Both the position numbers and the translations under genes were made by a program. From Candidatus Poribacteria bacterium (lineage in GTDB: Bacteria > Poribacteria > WGA-4E > WGA-3G), in NCBI GenBank assembly GCA_022821725.1, contig JAJEDB010000078.1, positions 32,837-96,836 of the forward strand: a stretch of DNA of 64,000 nucleotides, read 5' to 3'. Shown piece by piece: positions 52,801-60,165 of the stretch. Numbering within the stretch: the stretch's first letter is position 1; each line of letters starts with the position of its first letter. Under the pieces are notes generated by a model. That model was given only the letters and a program-made list of their open reading frames with translations, had not been told where the DNA came from and made no database searches.

Positions 52801-53524
52801 TGAGCTCCATATCAACGGCGGCTACTACCAACAGAATTGGGAAAGCGTTCGGGATTGGCTCACGGGAGGTTCCGTCAAGGAGGCAGAACTTGTATTGGAT
52901 TACCCAGTGCTACGCGATTTACATCTGGATGGGGTAGATATTAACATCTCTGATAATTTTCGTGTGCTTTCATCCATCACAGGACCTACAGATATTGAAA
53001 TCGCCTGTTTAGGCAAACTCTTCGGGACAATCCGTCAGCCGGTATACAGTGGGAACGTATCGGTCCTGAGCGGAAAAATTGGGTTCATTGCGCAGACCTT
53101 TGAATTTCTCGAAGGCTCTCGCATCAGTAACCAGAGTACTGTTGAGTTCGACCCGGAACTCAATATCTTTCTCCGGACCCCGAACCGGATTCGCGGTGTG
53201 CTACCGAGAGATGGCAGTACAGTGGACCTTCAGGTTTACGCCTCCTTCACCGGCACCCTCAGCAACCCGAATTTCGTCCTGAGCGCGCCCCCTGAAACGA
53301 CAACAGAGGTCCTCTCAAATGACGATATTGTAGATTTCATCTTACATAATGCCGCGCTTTCAGGCGCGCTCGGTGGGTTCACGTTTAGTTTCCATCGCCC
53401 GCTTGATGAAGATACACGCTATATCAGTGCGGAGTACCCGCTTGGAAAGAATGTGTCCATTAAAATTGAAACCAACGAAAAAAGGGAGCACGGCATTGAC
53501 CTTGAATTCAAAGGACGGTTCTAA
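46769..53524 (+). CDS. tamB: TamB-like translocation/assembly module protein with in-frame repeat insertions
   Basis: 2251 residues from ATG 46769 (GAAAGGA ahead); an open frame continues to 46643 without support. The N-terminal membrane anchor is 'ICIGIFLVVGLCGTFFFIR'; then 'LETELKNRIDGTYTANVGKI' and long AsmA/TamB-type beta repeats ('LDLNLADIDPFF', 'GQVALKGL'); the C-terminal DUF490/TamB domain ends 'KREHGIDLEFKGRF'. TamB-like bridges carry lipid or help insert proteins between inner and outer membrane, with an Omp85 partner, which follows here. Repeat-derived peptides interrupt it near 797-820, 1 kb further ('EPDPSLTDNRQPTTDN') and near 1250 ('KPDPSLTDNRKLKTGN'), besides others. It is longer than E. 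coli TamB (1259). Confidence 0.9.
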   Translation: MKSALFLRKVKLKICIGIFLVVGLCGTFFFIRSSTFLEWVEGRLETELKNRIDGTYTANVGKIEGNILGSVSIRSVEISKENKPVISTGKVVLKYNLLGLLTRKFEVKELQVDQPEIHARRNTEGDLNLSDIFGDQATQDPPQSQDSPQFRFAVKYIKCENGTIDYIDTQRSLDLRIDGITIEVEGPLNTWQHEGTFEIKSGSFTVNGAETAIDKFNADFHILASGSTLDELRLEFGDSTLEVTGEFTYGETDPPWNSKVDLDLNLADIDPFFGEDIELEGDVDATLAVEGAGSTLAGTLSVEIPTFSAVTAKKDIPKITLTAGHIDADFNAEPTPIFTLKQLSFQVADGTVVADGSITSENALEGDLLKQFQQLLTHPMTYRGKWDATEIQLIPLLSMLVQLPENLADSTGFLSSSGEFSGNHTDPSSLELASKILLTETTLDEVKLNDSTLKCTIAASELKIDGNLDETGIDVTGPFPVGRQDILDIQVSGIDVDDLMKIANSADIGGIGDLSAQLSDGTLEGFMEIPNATFNDIPIGTLSGDFRYQEGRVFIENGLMTKNTIEGTSGLQTPPTQGFIEGTSGFQTPPTNEFLSRTTITGTVEVEGEFPADISVVADPVYVQHYPKLLLGAEYPVEGEIRGELKLDGTLVNLDGTADFSVTEAVAWGLHLDPLVLPLEVEDYNLTIPDFKITTRGQQVTLNVAVAANADYDLLLENNSPVHLEEIAKAAHLPDFPFEGQFDVRVVGKLKKPEDAAPQVNWRVDLDFSDLTFLHTERGTKHRLGDVSLFGKLVENGHQSSVNKNQLTEDLVKSDAALTDAYFDFQGHGFEKTGQIQGYVSLALGNPYRFTAEGEKFDITPILPILHPTLEAVTGTADGNASISGTIADLVAPPANIASESQSQKIYPYDVDILVSRCQLSANGHQLRGGAVEPDPSLTDNRQPTTDNSVAFTNAEPIRLNLKDDRWTIETLSLRASEHKVPFLELTGTSDASRGEVTSPVQTMNLHAVSDGFALRPFAEVLGLPRGMLQTGTLRYDLKVTGTPTQPNLQLEWATPTLTLETEAGDIDITEAGGAITYQEEILRFEECAFTIFGNDGHLEGYVDVQPDAVDSSELHLRVDTIALDLATLPMEVIDTLGTGDGVTGILEASIEIGGTLAEPLVLLYAETAGQHPIRFVSYIPSITLERLRVDIHLDSEFVRIQRLEANGQMGEGPYRIQGEARFSRENGFRYSVNGYRLEEGFVKPDPSLTDNRKLKTGNYFHIDASASQVEIGDYGFASGYVNLSGTGLDPQQMTVIGEINELELDGYDFRLINRAPLRFSLNAPQAGEENPLRSSILTKPVARNEVESGFKEDTSKFQKHGISPQGKIKVQIPLQLTSPAMTAAMEVDVAGTLASPEITAGWHGTLNEKEWTGKIQCRDERINVTGIELKNSEGVLTLAGVIPFNLAFEAMDISERFIAAPIDVRLRGSELPLSFFPEIDTAFSEMDGTVDIDLGIQGTSQSPYLMGNVFVEALQLRLKDFHGLPIQNMKIHLNARKDLIDFTEFRFDIGDGYCRLEHGQVALKGLMPEDLILQGLKLEQFPLGSALPPNLLEEVEGHITTTLETLAVPFDTFLASGESTPFPQVRELPSLTDLAAVANADLSIDSVRLAFKAMDRHYDFHDPAPTSIVLSDGTFVLAEEFMLENRDAFSIKQTFTAEDTEPDDLSGNTQTLSAKTTLSIDAESKWSVDGEFDGALRIKNFDVSMITDRWPAPYRVTGALSGSLQMSGTSENPKITVRRHEREPAELYLHDIPIDLRWRIRYQNGRWEITEKRYVEVTFGENQLTFSWTMPYKFEVIPFLTALQQTPEKLWTELQQTEMHGTLDIKINDLTVLPSLIPGLSTATGTSEIHTKLTGTIETPQVDGSVHFENIGLAFPEANIRIKEAEGDIQLSETGANIRQFEGILNEGRFDTTGSINAPPDMRIWEKSPTLNVSTGLTSTVFEQTGQYRIDLASTALGLEGELLRPRLTGELHINGGYYQQNWESVRDWLTGGSVKEAELVLDYPVLRDLHLDGVDINISDNFRVLSSITGPTDIEIACLGKLFGTIRQPVYSGNVSVLSGKIGFIAQTFEFLEGSRISNQSTVEFDPELNIFLRTPNRIRGVLPRDGSTVDLQVYASFTGTLSNPNFVLSAPPETTTEVLSNDDIVDFILHNAALSGALGGFTFSFHRPLDEDTRYISAEYPLGKNVSIKIETNEKREHGIDLEFKGRF
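48461..48541 (+). repeat. Two in-frame 36-bp units (45-bp period) in tamB
   Basis: Units 48461-48496 and 48506-48541 start ATAGAAGGCACATCGGGGTT and end AACCCCTCCCACA. Each holds the palindrome GGGGTTGCAACCCC-like core and encodes 'IEGTSG.QTPPT'. Confidence 0.92.
49150..49222 (+). repeat. In-frame palindromic element in tamB, degenerate copy
   Basis: 'GGTCATCAATCGTCAGTTAAC' region followed by 'TTAACAGAGGATTTGGTTAAA' and '...GCTTTAACGGATG'. It encodes 'VENGHQSSVNKNQLTEDLVK'. It is a worn member of the family at 49517-49612. Confidence 0.6.
49517..49612 (+). repeat. In-frame palindromic element in tamB, clear copy
   Basis: The left arm 'GTCAGTTATCAGC...CATCAGTTAAGAGGGG' faces 'CCCCTCTTTAACCGACAACC...GATAACT'. 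It keeps the frame and encodes 'LSANGHQLRGG' and 'EPDPSLTDNRQPTTDN'. The same DNA motif fills many intergenic gaps here. Confidence 0.85.
49746..49767 (+). repeat. REP-like 22-bp palindrome inside tamB
   Basis: GTAGGGGCGAGGTGACCTCG+CC is identical, except for the central base, to intergenic 58368-58389. Here it encodes 'SRGEVTSP'. Confidence 0.85.
50455..50548 (+). repeat. In-frame palindromic element in tamB, third copy
   Basis: Left arm 'CGGTTAACGGTTATCGGTTA' + 'GAAGAGGG', right arm 'TCTTTAACTGACAACCGAAA' + 'ACTG'. Encodes 'SVNGYRLEEGFVKPDPSLTD'. Confidence 0.85.
50792..50878 (+). repeat. 87-bp interspersed element, copy B (in frame in tamB)
   Basis: Aligns end to end with 46721-46806 and ends with the identical CCGCAAGGTAAAATTAAA. 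It encodes 'PVARNEVESGFKEDTSKFQK' and 'HGISPQGKIK'. Length 87 keeps the frame. Confidence 0.88.
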
Positions 53525-53539
53525 GGAGAAAAAGTTTGC

Positions 53540-53622
53540 GAGTGTATCTAAAGTTGCGAAGTGCCTAAGGTTGCTGACAACTTTACCGACCTTAGCACAC
53601 TTTATGAACTTTAGCACACGCT
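53540..53622. repeat. Imperfect palindrome at the bamA start
   Basis: Arms 'GAGTGTATCTAAAGTTGCG' and 'GAACTTTAGCACACGCT' with inner 'GTGCCTAAGGTTG'/'CGACCTTAGCACAC'. A relative lies just after bamA (56876-56962). The proposed bamA ATG lies in the right arm. Confidence 0.75.
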
Positions 53623-56600
53623 ACGCAGTGTGTCTTATACTGTGGTTTCCTTGCTGCTTTTTTCTCCAGTCTGTAGACGCGCAGGAATCCGTGGAAGCCG
53701 TCCGTGATGCGAAAAATGGTGCTCAGTCATCGGTTGGCACGCCTCTCCTAAAAGATGATCCTATTGAACCAGATCCCGCTTTAACTGATAACCGAAAACT
53801 GATAACTGATAACTATAGATACAAACAGATTGTGAAGATAGAGTACTATATTGGGCCAACCCCTGCGGAAGAAACCGTGGAGCACCCGAATATACTGAGA
53901 AACCAGACGGTCGTCGCTGTTGACGACACACTCTCTCGTCGGACAATTCAACAGAGCATTAAAGCTCTCTATGCGACACAGCAGTATTCCCAAATTCAGG
54001 TATACGTGCGGGACACTCCTGATGGCACAGTTTTAACCTACCGGTTGACACCTTTCGCGCGTATTGAACAAATTGTGCTCTCCGGCATCCGTGAAAACGA
54101 AGTCAAGGCTGCCATTGAGAAGGCAATGCGCTCAAAACGGGGCGGAAAATATGTCCCTACGATCGTCAAAACCGATGTGCAGCGCATTAAAGAGGTCTGT
54201 CAAGCGTATGGGTATTTTGACGCTAAAGTCACAGTCTCGGATACGCTCACCGAAGCGGGGACGTTAACCTACCAGATAGCTGTAGGCGGTGCTTCAAAGA
54301 TCAAAAAATTGCAAATTCTGAATAGTGATGCCCTCTCAATCAACAGCCTTAAAGCCGTGTGTAACTTTAGCCGGATCTTGCCGATTTACAACAAATCCGG
54401 TGTGGAGACCGACGTGGCATCCATGTTAGCACTTTACCTAAAAAATGGCTATCCCAACGCTACCATCGTTCCAGAGTTTGACCCTGAAACCGGTGCGCTG
54501 CAATTTCGGGTCAATGAAGGGAGAACGGTTCGGTTTAACTTCCTTATGGATGTCGGAGAACTCCCTTTATCGCTCCAGGATACGTTCAGAGCAGATATAG
54601 TTTCTTTGGTAGACACAGCCCCCACTTCTATATGGGAACCCCGGATAAGTTCCTATTTCAAAGCCAAAGGTTACCACGATACCACGGTAACGATGGAGAC
54701 ACCGGATCCCGAAACTGTGCAATTGACGATTAATCCGGGGGTGCGTTATGTCGTTAAGGATGTCACTTTCTCCGGGAACAGGGCGTTTTCGGATGCACAA
54801 CTGAAGCGAGAGATGACAATGAAACCCATAGGCGGCTTTCTACGAAACTTACAAGCAGATCTCGCAAGATTGTTATTTCAGCACGAACAGAGACCCTTTT
54901 TTCGTGAGGTAGAACTTGAAACAGATAGACGTCGGCTCGACATTCTGTATGGAAAAGTGGGGTATCCGAAGGCGGTTATTACGACAAGGCTTGAGAAGCA
55001 AAACGCAAACAACCGGGGTATTGGCGAAGTTGTGATCCATGTCTCAATAACTGAAGAACATAAAGAGATGATTCATCGATGCCACATCAGTGGGCACGAT
55101 GTGTTAGATACCGCGACGCTTCTGGCAGGTTTGGCGCGTGAACTCCCGTTTCCACAGCCGAACGCCTCGCTTACGCGGAAAGCCTACAGCGACGCAATCT
55201 TAAAAGCCTATTACGAACTCGGATACATTGATGCGGTGGTCAGTAGCGCGTATGTATCAGAGACGGAAGAACCGGTTTTTCGAGTCTCGGGCAATTTCTC
55301 TAAACCTCTTGCGGCTCGTGAACTCCCGCCAGAAATCCGATCGGAATTCAAGAAATATCACCTGACACTTACAGGGGTTGACATAACGACCCAGATCGGC
55401 AATCGTTGGAGTCTCCAAGACATCGAAGGGAATCCACGGTATACACTTAAACAGGAAGCGACACACCTTGAGGTTTATGAACACGGGGTGCTACACCTCA
55501 CCGTGGATCAAGAGGGTGAACAGGTCGTGTTCGGTAAATTCTATTTTCTGGGGGACACGGATGTCGTAAAACAACACGTATTTGAACGGGAAATTACGCA
55601 CCTTGAGGGAACACTGTGGACCTCAGAGAAATTAAGTAAGGTCTTGCAAAACCTCTACAATTTGGGGCTTTTTCGCAGCGTCCAGTATGAACGTTTCTCA
55701 CAACCGACCCGTAGTATAGGCACCCCGCAGTCATCCGTAGGGACGAGGTCGCCTTTGGGAACCCTCCAAGCAAAAACCCCGTATTCAGATGCCTCTCCCC
55801 TCCGTCTTAGGAAAACCAACGATGTTTTAATAACAGTCGAAAAACAGAAACCACGGACCTACAGTGTGAGTAGCGGTTACAGCTTCGCAGAGGGGGTCCG
55901 CGGAACAGTGGCGTTGACGGACAGCAATTTCCTCTTTGATCGGAACATCCGAGGACGCGTGCGCAGCAGATTGGGATGGCGAGACGAATTAGGTTATCTT
56001 TTTGACGCAACACTCACCGAACCGTGGTTGATTGGACGGACGCGGGGAAGTCTACAGATATTAGCCAAGAAGTTAGAAGTAGACGATAACGTCCGCGCCC
56101 TTCAGGGGAGTTTTATCCTCAGCAGAGACGTGTCCGAATCGCACCACCTTGATCTAAGATATAGTTACCGGGACTTGAACCAACCCGTTCCACCGATGCA
56201 GGGTTCTCCCGCAGGTATCGGTGCCCCTATAGAGCAGAATCCTTTCAGCACAACCGTGAGCAGTATTCGATTCTCTTGGACCTACGACAACCGAGAGCGT
56301 TATTTGAATCCTACCGGTGGCATGTTGAACGATCTCACGCTTGAATACGCGGGCGGCAACTTCTTGCGGGGTGAAACCAGTTTTATTAAGACAACAACGG
56401 ATACCCGGTATTACCAAAAACTTATCGGTGGGCTTGTCGTAGCGACCGCCGTCCGATTCGGAATCACGACAGGATTGCGCTCAAATCGGCGAGCAGAACT
56501 GATCTCTTTTGAGCGGTTTTGGGCAGGTGGCGGGACAACGGTTCGCGGTTATGCGGAACGCTCTCTCGGTCCCAAAGATAGCACGGGCATCCATCGCGGC

Positions 56601-56867
56601 GATGTGCAATTCATCTTTAACACGGAACTCCGCTTCCCAATCTATCGGATCGTTCGGGGTGCCCTCTTTTTTGATGCTGGTAATGTTTGGGATGCCTTGG
56701 AGGATATTGAGACAACTGAACCGCTGCCTTCTTCTGTCGGTGCTGGACTTTACGTGGACCTTGGTGCCCTCACAGCTGGCATTGATTATGCGATCCCACT
56801 CGTGTCCGTGCCGGGTGCTTTAGATCCGAACAGGGCCGTTCACCTTCGTGTGGGGAGTACGTTTTAA
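53604..56867 (+). CDS. bamA: Omp85-family outer membrane assembly protein (BamA/TamA-like)
   Basis: 1087 residues from ATG 53604, chosen because it gives a signal peptide ('YAVCLILWFPCCFFLQSVDA'); the open frame to 53349 overlaps tamB and has no leader. About five POTRA domains follow (for example 'RYVVKDVTFSGNRAFSDAQL', 'QVVFGKFYFLGDTDVVKQHV'); the C-terminal 350 residues are the 16-strand barrel with the 'GGGTTVRGYAERSLG' lid-loop motif and 'RGALFFDAGNVWDA'. It folds proteins into the outer membrane. Two repeat-derived insertions are visible: 'EPDPALTDNRKLITDN' after the signal peptide, and 'RSIGTPQSSVGTRSPLGTLQ' between POTRA and barrel. Adjacent TamB makes a TamA role possible. Confidence 0.9.
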   Translation: MNFSTRYAVCLILWFPCCFFLQSVDAQESVEAVRDAKNGAQSSVGTPLLKDDPIEPDPALTDNRKLITDNYRYKQIVKIEYYIGPTPAEETVEHPNILRNQTVVAVDDTLSRRTIQQSIKALYATQQYSQIQVYVRDTPDGTVLTYRLTPFARIEQIVLSGIRENEVKAAIEKAMRSKRGGKYVPTIVKTDVQRIKEVCQAYGYFDAKVTVSDTLTEAGTLTYQIAVGGASKIKKLQILNSDALSINSLKAVCNFSRILPIYNKSGVETDVASMLALYLKNGYPNATIVPEFDPETGALQFRVNEGRTVRFNFLMDVGELPLSLQDTFRADIVSLVDTAPTSIWEPRISSYFKAKGYHDTTVTMETPDPETVQLTINPGVRYVVKDVTFSGNRAFSDAQLKREMTMKPIGGFLRNLQADLARLLFQHEQRPFFREVELETDRRRLDILYGKVGYPKAVITTRLEKQNANNRGIGEVVIHVSITEEHKEMIHRCHISGHDVLDTATLLAGLARELPFPQPNASLTRKAYSDAILKAYYELGYIDAVVSSAYVSETEEPVFRVSGNFSKPLAARELPPEIRSEFKKYHLTLTGVDITTQIGNRWSLQDIEGNPRYTLKQEATHLEVYEHGVLHLTVDQEGEQVVFGKFYFLGDTDVVKQHVFEREITHLEGTLWTSEKLSKVLQNLYNLGLFRSVQYERFSQPTRSIGTPQSSVGTRSPLGTLQAKTPYSDASPLRLRKTNDVLITVEKQKPRTYSVSSGYSFAEGVRGTVALTDSNFLFDRNIRGRVRSRLGWRDELGYLFDATLTEPWLIGRTRGSLQILAKKLEVDDNVRALQGSFILSRDVSESHHLDLRYSYRDLNQPVPPMQGSPAGIGAPIEQNPFSTTVSSIRFSWTYDNRERYLNPTGGMLNDLTLEYAGGNFLRGETSFIKTTTDTRYYQKLIGGLVVATAVRFGITTGLRSNRRAELISFERFWAGGGTTVRGYAERSLGPKDSTGIHRGDVQFIFNTELRFPIYRIVRGALFFDAGNVWDALEDIETTEPLPSSVGAGLYVDLGALTAGIDYAIPLVSVPGALDPNRAVHLRVGSTF
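53725..53815 (+). repeat. In-frame palindromic element in bamA
   Basis: 'CAGTCATCGGTTGGCACGCC' to 'CTTTAACTGATAACCGAAAA' + 'CTGATAACTGATAACT'. Encodes 'LLKDDPIEPDPALTDNRKLI'. It lies right after the signal peptide. Confidence 0.75.
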
Positions 56868-56875
56868 GAGTTTTA

Positions 56876-56962
56876 GAGTGTGCTAAAGTTTGAGGTACTT
56901 AAAGTTGTGTGGTGCTCACTGCTCTTTTCAACCTTACAAACTTTACGAACTTTAGATACACT
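56876..56962. repeat. Imperfect palindrome after bamA
   Basis: Arms 'GAGTGTGCTAAAGTTTGAGG' and 'CGAACTTTAGATACACTT', related to 53540-53622. The rest of the gap to 57098 holds 'GGTTCGTAGTAGTGCGATTC' type repeat DNA and no gene. Confidence 0.75.
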
Positions 56963-57098
56963 TTATAGTAAAGCTGACAATTAAGTGGACATTGCTTCCT
57001 TAAACGAACACCGGTTCGTAGTAGTGCGATTCATCGCACGTCCTGCCAAGGCGTGCCCAGATATTTTCGGGCTTCACTATAAAACTTTCCTGTGATGG

Positions 57099-58031
57099 TT
57101 AATCTGCCGACTCACCGTAGGGTTTCCCCAACGCAAGAGGGGCTTCGGCGCGCCCGACAAAACCTGCCAACACTGCCAAACAGAGCACATAGGGCAACAT
57201 TAAAAATACCTGATACGGAACCTCCCACCCCAACGCTTGGAATCGCGCATCGAGTGCTGAACCGAGTCCAAAAAGCAGGGCAGCCCCACACGCCTTCACA
57301 GGATGCCATTTCCCGAAGATAACGATCGCTAAAGCAATGAACCCGCGTCCGACTGTCATACCGGGTGTAAAATAGGGTACGTCAGCGAGGGAGAGATAAC
57401 CGCCCGCCATCCCTGCCATCGCTCCAGCGAAGAGTAGGCAGATCGTTCGCAAACGGAGAACGTTCGCGCCGGCAGCAGCAATCGCTCTCGGATGCTCGCC
57501 ACACGCACGGACCCTGAGTCCCTGTTGCGTATGGTAGAGGAAAAAATAGACACACGGCACCAGCAGAAATGTGATGAAGACGAGGATGTTGTGTGAAAAC
57601 AGGGCGCGTCCCAAGAAAGGGATTTCGGAGAGCAGTGGAATGTCAATCTGCTGAAACGCTGGCACCCCTTGGGCGATTCCTGTTACGCCGAAAAGCCGTT
57701 GATAGATGACCTCTGTCAAGCCTAACGCCAAGAGTGTCATCGCCGTGCCGATGATAACTTGGTCACCCCGGAGTCTTATCGCACAGAGCGCGAACAGCCC
57801 GGCAGCGATCAGTCCACTGAGACCTGCCATTAACAGTCCGAACCACGGCGCGATCACCGCAAATTCCGCCGTGTAGAAGGAGCCGACCATCCCGAAAAAC
57901 GCACCGATGAGCATCATCCCCTCAATACCAATGTTAAGCACACCCGCACGCTGAGAGATGACCTCGCCTAATGCCGCAAGTAGGAGCGGGGTTGCCCCGC
58001 GTATCGTCGCTGAAAGAATCTCTTCAAACAT
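57099..58031 (-). CDS. BMP-type nucleoside/sugar ABC transporter permease 2
   Basis: A 310-residue permease of the BPD_transp_2 family: 'ATPLLLAALGEVISQRAGVL', 'NIGIEGMMLIGAFFGMVGSF', 'LLALGLTEVIYQRLFG' and 'VGRGFIALAIVIFGKWHPVK'. About eight to nine membrane segments are expected. This pattern matches YufQ/NupQ-like subunits that pair with a YufP-like permease and a double ATPase to import nucleosides. It lies 850 bases downstream of the first permease, with repeat DNA and a DUF433 gene in between. Confidence 0.9.
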   Translation of the reverse strand: MFEEILSATIRGATPLLLAALGEVISQRAGVLNIGIEGMMLIGAFFGMVGSFYTAEFAVIAPWFGLLMAGLSGLIAAGLFALCAIRLRGDQVIIGTAMTLLALGLTEVIYQRLFGVTGIAQGVPAFQQIDIPLLSEIPFLGRALFSHNILVFITFLLVPCVYFFLYHTQQGLRVRACGEHPRAIAAAGANVLRLRTICLLFAGAMAGMAGGYLSLADVPYFTPGMTVGRGFIALAIVIFGKWHPVKACGAALLFGLGSALDARFQALGWEVPYQVFLMLPYVLCLAVLAGFVGRAEAPLALGKPYGESAD

Positions 58032-58673
58032 ATTTTAATTCATTGCTCCTGAACTGCTGCGTCCGATTGCTTCGCAGTGAGAATGCAGGTTTTCAGTTTC
58101 ATACACGTAGGTTGGGTTGAACGATAACCTACCAAAACTCCAACACAGCACAGGAACTTTCCGGTTCCCAAAACCGTTTGAAATGACGAAAATGTGAGTG
58201 AAACCCAACATATTCGCACTTCAACTGTTGACATGTTGGGTTTCGCTGGCGTTCTTGTATAGGCCAATATTTAAAGCAGACAAGCACTGAGTAACAGAAG
58301 TAGGTTTAGGGGCTTTACCGCTCAACCCAACCTACGTTTACGACTACGAACCGGGGTTCCCACCCGCGTAGGGGCGAGGTCACCTCGCCCTTACGGAAGC
58401 GGACTACTTTTGAAAAATACATATCCTTCTATAGTATACCCGTTTGTAGTAATGCGATTTATCACATGTTTCTTTTGTAGCATAATCTGTTAGATTGTGC
58501 ATCTTCAGCACACAGACTAACAGTCTACGCTACAGAATGCCTCACAATAATCAAACCTTATGAATCAAAACGGGCTGCCTCCCTAAACCTAAAATCTTAC
58601 GAATAGAAACTTGAATTATTTCTGTATTAGAAGTTTCTGGGTTGCTGTGAAATCTCTAGTTCCTTAGGCTTGT
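58032..58673. repeat. Gene-free 640-bp stretch rich in inverted repeats
   Basis: CGTAGGTTGGGTTGA (58106-58120) and TCAACCCAACCTACG (58322-58336) form a perfect 15-bp inverted pair around about 200 bases. 58368-58389 is the REP-like palindrome also found in tamB. 58475-58500 and 58509-58535 are imperfect inverted arms (TGTAGC.TA..CTGTTAG). Open frames here are not convincing genes. Confidence 0.7.
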
Positions 58674-58877
58674 TCATTGGCGGATTGCATAGTCAAGGCA
58701 GGCTTGGATCTGAAGTGTTTTGAGGTCGGGAAATTCGGCAATGATTTCGTCAGTTGTATAACCTGCTGCCAAGTAGCCGAGAAGAAGGCTTACCGGAATT
58801 CGCGTGCCTTTGATGCGCGGTTTACCGCGTAGTATGTCGGGTGTGCTAACAATGTGGTCTCTCCAATGAATTGGCAT
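58674..58877 (-). CDS. DUF433-family small DNA-binding protein (antitoxin-like)
   Basis: A 67-residue protein: 'IVSTPDILRGKPRIKGTRIP', 'VSLLLGYLAAGYTTDEIIAE', 'FPDLKTLQIQACLDYAI'. This is a complete DUF433 helix-turn-helix module. Such proteins usually precede a DUF5615 (PIN-like) toxin gene in VapBC-like pairs. No such gene follows here, so it is an orphan. It lies between the two permease genes of an ABC importer, in repeat-rich DNA, which suggests later insertion. Confidence 0.88.
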   Translation of the reverse strand: MPIHWRDHIVSTPDILRGKPRIKGTRIPVSLLLGYLAAGYTTDEIIAEFPDLKTLQIQACLDYAIRQ

Positions 58878-58960
58878 GATACCTCTCCTAAATAGAGAGA
58901 CTGGGTCAAATTAAGGAACTATATCTTTATTTACAATTGTAGCGTTTTTGAGAGTGCTTG

Positions 58961-60064
58961 TCAAACTTTCTTGCGGAACAGTTGGATAGAACCATAACCG
59001 ATAACGAAAAGCAAAATCGTTGCCTGCATCACGAACGTTACTTTGTCAGAGATGCCGACCGTCCGCTGCATACCGTATGAACCTGTCGAAAGCGCGCCAA
59101 ACAACAATGCAGCAGCAACCGTCACCAACGGATTCAATTTTGCTAACAAAGCGACAGCAATCGCAGTATACCCATATCCCGGAGAGAAGTTGAGGAACAG
59201 TCGACGCGTCAGTGCTGTGAGTTCGAGTGCCCCACCGAGGCCTGCGAGCGCACCGCTGATGAAAAAGACGCGGAGTGTGTTCTGCACAATCGATATCCCC
59301 GCGGCTTCCGCAGCAGCCGCCCCCTCTCCCACGGCGCGGAGTTGAAATCCGAACGCCGTTCGGAAGAGAATAAACGTGAGAACAACTGCTAATACGACAG
59401 CGATCACAATGCCGAGGTGGACCCGATGCGGTGGGAAAAGTCGAGGCAGAAATACCCATTCGACGATCCGATCGCTTTGCGGACCGCGTTGCGCTGCCTC
59501 CTGCAGTGGACCCCCATCTATCATCATGCTCACCAGATGAAGGGCGACGTAGTTCAGCATAATCGTGCTGATAACTTCGTTGACCCCACGCCCCACTTTG
59601 AGGATCGCAGGGATGAGTCCCCAGACGCCACCCGCGACTGTGGCGAGTCCGAGGCACAACGGCACTGCAATCCACGGGGTTTGCGGAAAAATTGGAGCGA
59701 GTTTCGTCCCAAACCATGTCGCCGTTAGCGCGCCTATTAGAAATTGCCCTTCGGCACCGATGTTCCAAATCCCGCACCGAAATGCCATAGCAACGGAAAG
59801 CCCCGCCATCAGAAACGGCGTGCTTTTCACGAGCGTCTCCCCGAACTTCCTCCCCGTCCCGAACGCGCCACTCACCGCGGCTTGGTAAGCCTCTAATGGG
59901 TTATAGTGACAGAGCATCATGATGATGGCGTTTACGACAAACGCACTCACGAGAATTAGAACAGGCGTTGCGATCCATTGAATTTTTAAGGTATTAAATC
60001 TGGACATTGTTCTATACGGGCTGGGGGATTCAGTCTGGGAATAGACTGAATCCATTCCTTGCAT
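58961..60064 (-). CDS. BMP-type nucleoside/sugar ABC transporter permease 1
   Basis: Up to 367 residues; ATG 60007 (MSRFNTLKIQ) is the likelier start since the extra 19 residues come from palindromic repeat DNA. BPD_transp_2 family: 'GRKFGETLVKSTPFLMAGLS', 'VAMAFRCGIWNIGAEGQFLI', 'GVNEVISTIMLNYVALHLV', 'AVGEGAAAAEAAGISIVQNT', 'LAGLGGALELTALTRR'. These match the YufP/NupP-type subunit. It lies 101 bases after the ATPase gene. Confidence 0.9.
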   Translation of the reverse strand: MQGMDSVYSQTESPSPYRTMSRFNTLKIQWIATPVLILVSAFVVNAIIMMLCHYNPLEAYQAAVSGAFGTGRKFGETLVKSTPFLMAGLSVAMAFRCGIWNIGAEGQFLIGALTATWFGTKLAPIFPQTPWIAVPLCLGLATVAGGVWGLIPAILKVGRGVNEVISTIMLNYVALHLVSMMIDGGPLQEAAQRGPQSDRIVEWVFLPRLFPPHRVHLGIVIAVVLAVVLTFILFRTAFGFQLRAVGEGAAAAEAAGISIVQNTLRVFFISGALAGLGGALELTALTRRLFLNFSPGYGYTAIAVALLAKLNPLVTVAAALLFGALSTGSYGMQRTVGISDKVTFVMQATILLFVIGYGSIQLFRKKV

Positions 60065-60080
60065 TACATTCCCAGCCCCT
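60018..60080. repeat. Nested palindrome between ATPase and permease genes
   Basis: Inner stem GGATTCAGTCT (60026-60036) / AGACTGAATCC (60043-60053) is perfect with a 6-base loop; outer arms GGGCTGGG / CCCAGCCC enclose it. It overlaps the longer open frame of the permease. Confidence 0.8.
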
Positions 60081-60165
60081 ACGACTCCACAATGGTTTTT
60101 GGTAAATTCCCACGCGACTAAGGATCTATTTGATTCTCAAGAGTCTCTCTGCTCTGTATGCTCCG

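Noticed and set aside
53349..53603. N-terminal extension of bamA overlapping tamB
   Set aside because: The overlap is out of frame with tamB, has no signal peptide, and runs through a palindromic element; ATG 53604 gives a proper leader.
58040..58267. 75-codon minus-strand frame between permease genes
   Set aside because: It lies in inverted-repeat DNA, has no ribosome site and no recognisable domain.
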